Source of the DNA: Halocaridina rubra
Taxonomy: Eukaryota; Arthropoda; Malacostraca; Decapoda; Atyidae
Reading direction: 5' to 3'
Assembly (NCBI GenBank): GCA_037179515.1
Contig: JAXCGZ010019232.1
Location: 40,001-57,500, forward strand
DNA length: 17,500 bases
The notes beneath the pieces were generated by a model. That model saw only the letters and a program-made list of their open reading frames with translations, did no database searches and was not told the DNA's origin. This document shows positions 8,491 to 16,753 of the stretch, piece by piece (position 1 is the stretch's first letter; each line of letters begins with the position of its first letter). Both the position numbers and the translations under genes were made by a program.

Positions 8491-11313
8491 TTGTTATACA
8501 CAAATGCTGATGGATTAGCTGGTAAGGCAGTAGAATTAAAAGATAGGATTCACAACAGTAAGGCAGATATAGTAGCAATTACAGAGACTAAGTTGAGTGA
8601 GGACATAAACAGTGTCACAGTTTTTCCTAAGGGCTTCAGAATACTAAGGGTTGAAAGATCTGAGAGGACTGGTGGAGGGATAGCACTGCTCATAAGTGAA
8701 AGGATTCAAGTTGAAGAAATAAACTTGGCTATAGAAAGTGAGTTCAGGGAATTTCTTGTTGCTCGCATAAATACTGGGTCAGAGAGCATTATTATAACTA
8801 TTGTATACAACCCACCAAGGAACCAAAATAGGCTTGAAATTTATGAGGAAAGTCATATAGGTACTATTGAAGTCATAAACTCAGTTGTTAACATGGCACA
8901 GGAGAAAAAATGTAGGATTTTGATTATGGGAGACTTTAATCATAAAGAGATAGATTGGATAAATCTTGACCCACACAGTGGTGAGGACTCATTCGGGGCA
9001 AGATTCCTAGATTGCGTACAAGGGAATTTCCTACACCAACATGTAATGGAACCAACAAGAGCCAGGGGTGGGGATGAGCCATCACTACTTGATCTAGTGT
9101 TCACAGATAATGTGTTGGATATTGAAAATATTGAGTATGAACCACCAATTGGAAAGAGTGACCACTGTGTGTTGTTGATGGAGTATATCATTGAAGATAT
9201 TCTTCCTGAGAGTAGAGGCACTGAGGACATGAGGAGGAACTATCCGAAAGGAGATTACATCAAAATGAATGAGCTTTTTGCAGTTATTGACTGGAGAACC
9301 TTGTTTTACAACAAATCTGTACAAGAAATGTATGACATCTTTTGTGAGAAATATGGGAAGATAGTAGATTGCTGCATACCTGTCACCAAAGTAGGTGTAA
9401 TTCATGCCAGAGAGAAATGGTTCGATAATGGGTGTAAAAGAGCTAAGGAGTGGAGAGACAAATGCTGGAAAAGGTATAGGAGGAGAAAAAACATAAATGC
9501 CTGGCAAACCTACAAAAGAGCAAGAAATGACTACCTAAGTAAAAGGAGAGAGGCAGAGAGAGATTATGAGAGGGACATCATCAGGAAGGCTAAAGAAAAT
9601 CCCAAGCTTTTCCACAGCTTTATCAGAGGAAAACTGAAGGTAAAAGAACAGGTTTTAAGGCTAAAGAGAGCGGATGGAAGCATCACTGAGACGGACGAAG
9701 AGATCTGCAAAGAATTGAACAAGGAGTTTCAGTCAGTATTTACAGTAGAAAATACCCCACCCCCTCAGATTGCAGTGATAGAAGCTCAAGGGCCGGTATT
9801 AGAGAACATCAACCTTACAGCCACAGAGGTATGCAAAGCGCTGATGGATTTAGATGTTCATAAAGCTACAGGTCCTGATGACATATCCCCTCATGTGCTT
9901 AAAAAATGCGCAAACACAATATCAGTGGCACTAAGTATCATATTTAAGGAGTCACTGGAGTCGGGGGAGATTCCAAGATGCTGGAAACAAGCAAATGTGA
10001 TACCTATCTTCAAAAAGGGAATGAGGGATACGGCTCTGAACTATAGACCAGTTTCCTTGACCAGCATAGTTTGCAAAGTTATGGAGAAACTACTAAGGAA
10101 ACATATCTCTCTTCACTTGGAATCCTTCAACTTTTTGTCAGTGAGGCAACATGGCTTCAGAGAAGGAAGATCAACAGTAACAAACTTATTAGAATTTTAT
10201 GATGAGGTAAGCCAAATCTTACAGGAAAGAGAGGGCTGGGCAGATTACATATTCCTAGACTTCCAGAAAGCTTTTGACACTGTTCCACATGGGAGACTTA
10301 TTAGGAAGCTGCACTCAATGGCTAGAATAGGTGGAAATGTTTTGGAATGGATAAAAACTTACTTAGAAGGAAGGGAACAGAGGGTTAGAGTAAGACACTC
10401 AGTGTCTGAATGGAGAAGAGTTAGTAGTGGAGTTCCACAGGGTTCAGTTTTAGGGCCACTTTTGTTCCTTGTATATGTAAATGACCTACCAGAGTCTGTA
10501 AATTCATTCATGAATATGTTTGCAGATGATGCAAAGATTGTGAAGAAAGTAAAAAACGAGAACAATGGTAGAGAACTTCAGGAGGATCTAAATAAGCTGC
10601 ATGAGTGGTCAGAAAAGTGGCTAATGAAATTCAATACCTCAAAATGTAAGGTAATGAGAATGGGTACAAGTGCAAGAAGGCCCAAGCTTGACTACTCGGT
10701 GGCTGGAGTACAACTTCAAGAGACAGAAAATGAGAGAGATCTAGGAGTAAACATACTGGCAGATTTGTCTCCAGAAATACATATAAATGGCGTAGTAAGG
10801 GCAGCATATGCATTCTTATCAAATGTAAGGGTAGCCTTCAGGCACATGGACAAGGAAATGTTCAGAAATATTTATGTAACCTATGTGAGGCCAAAACTCG
10901 AATATGCAGCCCCCTTTTGGAATCCGCACTTGAAAAAGCACATAGCTAAGCTTGAAAAAGTTCAAAGACATGCCACGAAACTGGTGCCAGAAATACGCAA
11001 TCTCGGTTATGATGAGAGGCTGAGGGAATTAGACTTGCCATCACTCGAAGCTAGAAGATTGAGGGGGGATATGGTGACAGTCTTTAAATTCCTTCATGGT
11101 TATGATAGAGTGGATAGGGATCGCTATTTCGATATGGCTGGCTCTAGAACTAGAGGTCATAGTTTGAAGCTTCGTAAGAAAACTTCTTTGCAGGATGTAA
11201 GGAAATACTTTTTCAGTGTAAGAGTAGTTGATAATTGGAATTCGCTAAGCGAGGAGGTAGTTAATGCTATCTCAATCCATAGTTTTAAGGACAGGTACGA
11301 TAAGTATCACTAA
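8491..11313 (+). CDS. LINE ORF2 protein: AP endonuclease plus reverse transcriptase
   Basis: A 940-residue polyprotein counted from codon TTG 8491. It would nick the target and prime reverse transcription of element RNA. Endonuclease (1-230): TNADGL 4-9, TETKL 31-35 with the acidic E32, VYNPPR 105-110, GDFN 147-150, LLDLVF 199-204 and SDH 223-225, all expected catalytic positions. Basic linker 300-420. RT (~430-760): KATGPDDISP 458-467, NYRPVSLTS 517-525, motif A FLDFQKAFDTVP with D590, motif B SGVPQGSVLGP 646-656, motif C FADD 677-680, then RDLGVN 749-754. C-terminal region: KLEYAAPFWNPH 802-813, FFSVRVVDNWNSL 907-919. The frame is open back to 8395 but contains no ATG; the first in-frame ATG is codon 135 (8893), inside the endonuclease. 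Initiation therefore probably depends on ORF1, by -1 frameshift or reinitiation. No stops or frameshifts are seen. Confidence 0.93.
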   Translation: MLYTNADGLAGKAVELKDRIHNSKADIVAITETKLSEDINSVTVFPKGFRILRVERSERTGGGIALLISERIQVEEINLAIESEFREFLVARINTGSESIIITIVYNPPRNQNRLEIYEESHIGTIEVINSVVNMAQEKKCRILIMGDFNHKEIDWINLDPHSGEDSFGARFLDCVQGNFLHQHVMEPTRARGGDEPSLLDLVFTDNVLDIENIEYEPPIGKSDHCVLLMEYIIEDILPESRGTEDMRRNYPKGDYIKMNELFAVIDWRTLFYNKSVQEMYDIFCEKYGKIVDCCIPVTKVGVIHAREKWFDNGCKRAKEWRDKCWKRYRRRKNINAWQTYKRARNDYLSKRREAERDYERDIIRKAKENPKLFHSFIRGKLKVKEQVLRLKRADGSITETDEEICKELNKEFQSVFTVENTPPPQIAVIEAQGPVLENINLTATEVCKALMDLDVHKATGPDDISPHVLKKCANTISVALSIIFKESLESGEIPRCWKQANVIPIFKKGMRDTALNYRPVSLTSIVCKVMEKLLRKHISLHLESFNFLSVRQHGFREGRSTVTNLLEFYDEVSQILQEREGWADYIFLDFQKAFDTVPHGRLIRKLHSMARIGGNVLEWIKTYLEGREQRVRVRHSVSEWRRVSSGVPQGSVLGPLLFLVYVNDLPESVNSFMNMFADDAKIVKKVKNENNGRELQEDLNKLHEWSEKWLMKFNTSKCKVMRMGTSARRPKLDYSVAGVQLQETENERDLGVNILADLSPEIHINGVVRAAYAFLSNVRVAFRHMDKEMFRNIYVTYVRPKLEYAAPFWNPHLKKHIAKLEKVQRHATKLVPEIRNLGYDERLRELDLPSLEARRLRGDMVTVFKFLHGYDRVDRDRYFDMAGSRTRGHSLKLRKKTSLQDVRKYFFSVRVVDNWNSLSEEVVNAISIHSFKDRYDKYH

Positions 11314-11337
11314 GTCTAAAATGGAACCGATCAGTAG

Positions 11338-11370
11338 ACGGGAAGATACGAGCTTTGGGCTCTTTCCCGT
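11338..11370 (+). promoter_or_regulatory. 3' UTR hairpin of the CR1-like LINE
   Basis: Outer arms ACGGGAA (11338-11344) and TTCCCGT (11364-11370) are perfectly complementary. Inner arms GAGC (11350-11353) and GCTC (11359-11362) extend the structure. It lies just before the tandem tail. In CR1/L2-type elements, 3' terminal structure plus short repeats are what the RT recognises, so this is a plausible RT-binding hairpin. A related hairpin is at 6371-6383. Confidence 0.65.
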
Positions 11371-11407
11371 AAACACAATTAGGTAATCACAATTAGGTAA
11401 TCACACA

Positions 11408-11700
11408 CATACCACCTATGTAAAGTCAAGGCTTGAATATGCTGCCCCCTTCTGGAATAGCAACTGAAAAACTTATAAAGAAATTGAAGAAACTACAGAG
11501 ACATGCTACGAAGTTCAAGACAGATATAAGAAATCTTAGTTAGGAGGGAACGTTCAAGGAATTAGACTGACCTCCACAGTATTCAAGAGAGTAAAGGGTA
11601 AATTAATTCAAGTTTTAAAGAGAGAATTGACATGTGTTCGTAAGTAAAATATCGAATCTAATCTGGGTTTTATCCTGTGAGCATAACTGGTAAATACAAT
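11408..11700 (+). pseudogene. Decayed 3' fragment of the same CR1-like LINE family
   Basis: It starts with a reading equivalent to TYVKSRLEYAAPFWNSN, matching the intact ORF2 around residues 797-812 (TYVRPKLEYAAPFWNPH), and then hits a stop. Nucleotide similarity continues (GAGACATGCTACGAAG; AAGGAATTAGACTGACCTCC) through stops and small gaps, and the copy ends in the family tail TGTGAGCATAACTGGTAAATACAAT at 11676-11700. It lies immediately downstream of the intact copy in the same orientation. It is an older, 5'-truncated insertion. Whether the intact copy landed in or next to it cannot be settled from this window. Confidence 0.82.
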
Positions 11701-11738
11701 TTGCTATATATATAGCCACACATCCACACTTGCGTGCA

Positions 11739-11741
<3 letters not shown>

Positions 11742-11806
<65 letters not shown>
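11742..11806. repeat. (CA)n microsatellite
   Basis: About 65 bp of pure (CA)n, preceded by a short TA run and imperfect CA at 11701-11741. It begins right after the 3' tail of the decayed CR1-like fragment. Cysteine/valine and histidine/threonine frames here are artefacts. Confidence 0.95.
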
Positions 11807-11807
<1 letters not shown>

Positions 11808-12589
11808 TCAAGTGTTAACCTCAATAGCATACATACAGAATTACAAACTGGAAGCATTAACATTATTTCCATACCTTAATATAGTCAACAGCAACCAGAA
11901 AACGATAAGAAAACCATGTGATATTTAATGCCACAGAGATTCTCATGGAATAGTAAGGAAACCCGAGAATATGAAACTGACAATAAAAAAAATCCTGAGC
12001 ACAAATAAAAGACCTACATAAAATCTGAAATACAAATTCAGACCACGTAACTTGAGCGTGTTGTGGCTAATAAGAACAACATCACATTTGTTCAAATTAT
12101 GTAAATTCTTCCACCAGCGGCATATAAGCGAGACGAAAAAGACTTCTGGCTAAAATTAATTCCCAAATTGCGGCCTCTATGGTGAATGGAACAGTCGTTT
12201 GACAGCCAAGAATATCAGAATATGGAAATACAATAACCAGGTGAATATTAATGCCAATGGTAAGTGAGCACACTCCAATAACCTTATAGCCAACTGCATA
12301 AGCACGACAGACGCTAAGTCTGCATTATTACAGTCATTTGAAAACATAATATACGTGGGTTACATATATACTCGTATGTGTTTTCTTAGATGCTCCTTTC
12401 ATTACTGAGAAAAAAGATACAATTATTTTTTTACTCGTCCATAAATATATAGAGATCATGAACTCCCTTGCATGGTGGTGGCCGAATTAGAGTAAAGCCT
12501 TGACAATTCGCAGGATTAATTTATGATCGCGAAACTCCCAGTCCCTACGCTCCACCCTATTCAGTTGACTTTTATGATACTCCGAGGAA
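11807..12589. other. Unannotated interval, no gene seen
   Basis: Nearly 800 bp of AT-rich sequence with no ORF above background and no recognisable transposon motif on either strand. Confidence 0.5.
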
Positions 12590-13395
12590 CAAGAAGGCAG
12601 TATTCTTGCCCCTAAATCCAGGAAAAGAAAGAAGGAAATGCAGTCACAGAGAGAAAGAGACAATGAGTCAAACACTACGCAGCTCCTCTCTTGGAATGAA
12701 GCCAACCCATTCCAAGAAGGAAAGAAGACATTGTATATTTAAAGAAAATAAAGAATGAATTATGGGAGGCAGAGGCCGCCCATAGCGTCACTTGGGCTGA
12801 ATTTCCTAATTTGTAGAGATAATTGATAAACTGTAGAGTGAGAAAAAGAGTATGACCTAATGGGAGGTACAGGCTAATAAATTCTTCAATTGGAGTGAAC
12901 TTACCTTTTCAATAGACGATAGAAAAAACTGTAGAGCTAAAGAGGAAGAGAAGTTTAACTATGAAAGGGAGAGGTCGCTAAGTCTCTCACGTGAGCTGAA
13001 CTTATCCAGTTCCAGGATCCAAAGACAATTTGAAGTATGGTAGCAGAAGCCGCTAAGCCCATGCCTGCCCTAGAGTGAACTTATCCAAGTCCAGGATCGA
13101 AAAAAGACACTGTGGAGCTGAAGAGAAAATGAGAATGAATTATGGAAGGCAAAACCTACCCAGCTCTTCCCTTGCATTGAACTCATCCCATTCCCAGAGG
13201 GAAAAAACGAATTGTAGAGGAACAGATGTAGAGAGCATGAATTATGGGAGGCAGAAGCCACTCAGCCCTTTATATGGATTGAGCCCACCTATTTTCACGA
13301 TAGAAAGGAGAAAATTTAGATTGAAAGAAAAAAAAACAGTAAGTATGGGAGGCAAAAGCTACTTAACATATCGCCTGGATTGAATCCACCCACCT
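12590..13395 (+). repeat. Degenerate tandem repeat, period about 100 bp, about eight units
   Basis: A recurring block of the form ATGGGAGGCAGAAGCC starts near 12762, 12860, 12961, 13037, 13142, 13244 and 13345, giving spacings of about 98, 101, 76, 105, 102 and 101 bp. Each block is followed by a CAGC/CTAAGC-type segment, then TTGGAATGAA / TGGATTGAGCC / GAGTGAACTTATCC, then a purine-rich stretch ending in TGTAGAG..GAAAGAG. A partial unit precedes the first anchor (about 12670-12760), and weaker similarity may reach 12590. No coding potential is seen. It looks like an old local minisatellite or satellite fragment and ends at the next CA array. Confidence 0.72.
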
Positions 13396-13412
13396 CACAC
13401 ATACACACACAC

Positions 13413-13469
<57 letters not shown>

Positions 13470-13510
13470 CACACATACACATACATACATACATACATAC
13501 ACACACATAT
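13395..13510. repeat. (CA)n-(CATA)n microsatellite
   Basis: A long CA array with a few substitutions, grading into about six CATA units and ending in ACACACATATGC. It separates the ~100-bp tandem array from a relic RT C-terminus. Confidence 0.95.
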
Positions 13511-13860
13511 GCAATAAGTGTGATTAAAAGTGTAATGAGGAATAAATGCAAAAAGAAAGTAATATTAAGGAATGAGAATGCTTATGGCATTATATGGAGC
13601 AGAGAACTAGAATGCAAGAGAGGATAAAAACAAAGTATTAGTTGTAACGGATATGAGGCTTTTAAGAGGTATGATAATGGTGTCAAGAATATATAGAGTG
13701 AAAAATAAGGAAGTAAGGCAGAAAACGTGTGTTGAATAAAAACTTTCAGAAACATTTCACCAGAGAGTGCAGAGATGGGTTGGACATATGAAAAAAAATG
13801 AATGTGGGAACAATTTGCACAGAGAGTGAGGAGAGCAGGAGTAAGTGGAGCAAGGCTGAA
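13511..13860 (+). pseudogene. LINE RT C-terminal relic
   Basis: Short frames in order resemble the post-RT region of a LINE ORF2: VIKSVMRNKCKKKVILRNE, then ALYGAEN in another frame where YGAETW is typical, then DMRLLRGMIMVSRIYRVKN resembling the EMRCLR..GVSR segment, then VQRWVGHMKKNE and WEQFAQRV. Several stops and at least two frame changes are present. It breaks off at 13861, exactly where the 3' tail of the minus-strand LINE starts, so that element probably inserted into it. Confidence 0.65.
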
Positions 13861-15800
13861 CAAACAAACGAACAAACAAACATTTATTTCTATTTGGCAA
13901 ATGGTTATTCTTTTACAAAACTAAAAGTACACTTGTGAGTAGACATGTAAATGAATTTATAGAATTCCTAGAAAATTAATATTACCTTGAGTTAACAGAT
14001 GCGTATAAAATTATAATAGCAATAATCATACTGTAATAAAAAACGTTAGCAACTTAATGTTAATAATAAAGTAGTAATAGTAACATTCGACACAGGATCG
14101 TTATTATCGGCATCAGAGAATAATTAGTTCTTAACTTACAAATCAAAGAAGGCGATACCTATTTACATATAGAATGGTTAGTGTTAGGGGAAACTGCATT
14201 AAATCAAATTTGATTAGTATGTGAGCAGTAATTATTTGTCCAAAAGAAAACTATATAGTATGCCTTTGAAAGTTGTGAAGAAGGATGAATTTTTAAGATG
14301 TTCTGGAATATTGTTCTAGAGTGTTGCCCTTTTAATAGTGATCATCTTTGCACCTGCATCTGAGTTTGTTCTCTGAATAAAGAGCTCATTACTCTGTCTT
14401 GTGTTGGTTTCCCTTATATCCCTGACTGTTTTGAAATTAAATAGCCAGCTAGGATAATGATGGTTCAAAATTTTGTATATAAAAACGTAAAAAGCATGGG
14501 CTACCTTGTTTTCTGCCTGCAGCCTCCCAAATGTTTTGAGAGCTGGTGTAATGTGGTCTTATTTTCTTATTCCTCCCTGGGCAACTCGAGCTGTAGAATT
14601 AATAAATTTCTGTATTCCATTTATCTGAGTCTTATTGGTAGCTCCCTATACAGTTGTGTAATTATTAATATGACTTAGGGTTAGAGATTCAACAACCGTT
14701 ATTCGAGTGGTTATCTCTAAATTATATTTTATACATGATAAGTACATTAGTGCTCCTGTTTTCTTTTTGCATACTTTATGTATATGGGAATCAAACAACA
14801 TGTAGTTAACAAAGTGAATTCCTAGATTGTTTACGGCTTTGCTAGGAGTAATGATATTGTCGCAAAAATTAATTGTTGTGTTTTCTGGAATTTGTGCTAT
14901 AAGGTACTTTGAATCAATAAACATGCAATGTGTTTTACTTACGTTAATTAATAGCCCAATTTCTTAAAAATAGGTTTTAATTTTTCACGGAGTGTTTTCT
15001 GCTCTTAAGGTTAGCTTTGAGAGATTATTAGTATCACCACTAAGGAGTAGCTGAGTGTCATCTGCATATTGAACAACTAGACAGTAAGAAATGAAATAAG
15101 ATAGATAATTTACATACATGGAGAAGAGAATAGGACCAAGGACTGATCCCTATGGAACACCAAAGTATACATTTTTTTTGGAGTAGAGATAATGCTGTTA
15201 AGATAGATAGACTTGTCTGCGATTAGATAGATACTCTCTAAACCAGGTTGGGTCAATATTTAGGTTAGTACATATATCAATAAGAATTTCATTGCTTACG
15301 CTGTCGAAGGGTTTTGAGAAGTCTAATAATACAAGCAGAGAGATTTTTTTCTTCTCTCTATCATTGTAAATTTTTCTAGTAACTCTGAGCAGTGCTATCT
15401 CTGTAGTTGGCATGCAATCATTTTTTCTAATATTTTAGAGAAAATGAGTAGCAGGGAAATGGGACGATAGTTTGTCACATCTTCTCTGTCCCCCGTTTTA
15501 TGCAGAGGTATTACATGTGATTTTTTCCAAGAGTCAGGATGACCTATAATGAGCTGGATGGATGGGGTTAGAAGAACGCTGGAAAAACGTAGAATCTCAG
15601 AGAGAGCAATGAAGGGAGACTGAAGGAGATAGGGGTGAGTGGCGAGATTGTAAATAGATGTGTGCCAAATGGGTTTCCCCACAGTTGCTCAGTACTGTAA
15701 ATTGGGACAGGTGAATGTTGGGGATTGCCATTAGATGAAGCAGTTGAAGTAAACCAGTTAAAGCTCTTGGAACTCACAGTAAAAGATTCTTAACCATCTA
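13861..15800 (-). pseudogene. 5'-truncated LINE with decayed RT
   Basis: On the minus strand, a LINE without its endonuclease. RT parts in order: PDSWKKSHVIPLHKTGD and VTNYRPISLL (about 15440-15545), motif A LLDFSKPFDSV (about 15300-15333), motif B GVP-stop-GSVLGP with the stop at 15150-15152, motif C YADDTQLL with YADD at 15058-15069. After these come VNNLGIHF (14805-14830), a CKK..GALMYL segment, and a C-terminal region with SNELFIQRTNSDAGAK (about 14345-14395) and a PEHLKNSSFF-like end near 14300. The 3' end reads as AATAAATG followed by (TTTG)n. Motif A has DFSKP where DFSKA is usual. Frame changes occur near 15400 and after motif A. It is non-functional but retains catalytic Asp codons. 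It probably belongs to the CR1/Jockey-type branch; the clade is uncertain. Confidence 0.82.
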
Positions 15801-15865
15801 CATGTGGGTGTCCTAAATATTGTGGGGGCTGGAAATTGTGCTGATTCATTATTCGCAAGGATCTA

Positions 15866-15982
15866 AGACGAGGCCATACCATGGTGAGTACGCCGCTTTT
15901 CCTTTGATTAGCAAGGTTAAGCCCCTTCGGGTATGACCATTACTTGGATAGGTGCCAATGGGGAACGCCAAATGCTGTTGGC
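15866..15982 (+). ncRNA. 5S rRNA-derived segment of the SINE
   Basis: This is not a functional 5S gene. It has substitutions across helices, no T-run terminator after it, and is continuous with the tRNA-like unit. The spacing from CCATACCA to TTAAGC equals that of animal 5S rRNA, and the three internal control elements are in order. Confidence 0.8.
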
Positions 15983-16155
15983 ATATAATGCGACTGCTGT
16001 AATGGCTGAGTGCTCGATTTGGGAGATCATAGACGCATGTTCGAGTCAGCAGCAGGGCGCTAGGTAGGGCATCCAGCCTTAATTCCCCAGCTTCAATCCC
16101 TGTGCTCGCACCCCAAAATGAGGACTGATTGTAACAAATAAACCTAAAAAAAAAA
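15866..16155 (+). mobile_element. Composite SINE: 5S rRNA-derived head plus tRNA-like unit
   Basis: 15866-15982 aligns almost without gaps to animal 5S rRNA: CCATACCA at 15874-15881, GGTTAAGC (box A) at 15915-15922, TACTTGGATAGGTG (intermediate element) at 15941-15954, a box C-like GGGGAACGCC and closing CTGTTGGC at 15975-15982. Immediately downstream is a second Pol III-type unit with A box TGGCTGAGTG (16003-16012) and B box GTTCGAGTC (16039-16047), about 36 bp apart. CTGCTG (15994-15999) and CAGCAG (16047-16052) could form part of an acceptor-like stem. A ~100-bp body and an A run follow (16146-16155). Flanks AAGGATCTAAG (15857-15867) and AAGGAAATCTAAG (16154-16166) look like a target-site duplication with a 2-nt difference. 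SINE3-class elements with 5S promoters are known; I do not know this combination to be described in this lineage. Confidence 0.78.
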
Positions 16156-16234
16156 GGAAATCTAAGAAAAGTGACTGGAGTGAACTTGTTGCTGGTGAGT
16201 GTGTTCATTGAGTCGGCCACCCTTACAAGGGAGG

Positions 16235-16753
<519 letters not shown>

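Larger units (their letters stand above)
7421..11404 (+). mobile_element. CR1-like non-LTR retrotransposon, coding-intact copy
   Basis: Contains ORF1, ORF2, a ~25-bp spacer, a 3' UTR hairpin and a short tandem tail (AATTAGGTAATCAC twice). Both ORFs are open end to end and the catalytic residues are kept, so this copy is young and may be competent. The ORF2 architecture (YTNADGL start, GDFN, SDH, FADD, and a C-terminal FFSVRVVDNWNSL motif) and a tail of short tandem repeats instead of poly(A) fit the CR1/L2 group. The boundary given starts at the ORF1 ATG because the true 5' end is unresolved. At least two other partial copies of the family lie in the window (6361-6471 and 11408-11700). Confidence 0.85.

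Noticed and set aside
12487..13383. Short frames across the ~100-bp tandem array
   Set aside because: They are no longer than chance, do not keep phase between repeat units and show no domain.
12590..13395. CRISPR-like array
   Set aside because: Whole units repeat with gradual divergence, without short identical repeats separated by unique spacers, and the setting is an animal genome.
15866..15982. Functional 5S rRNA gene
   Set aside because: Many helix positions are substituted, no T-run terminator follows, and the segment is continuous with a tRNA-like SINE unit.
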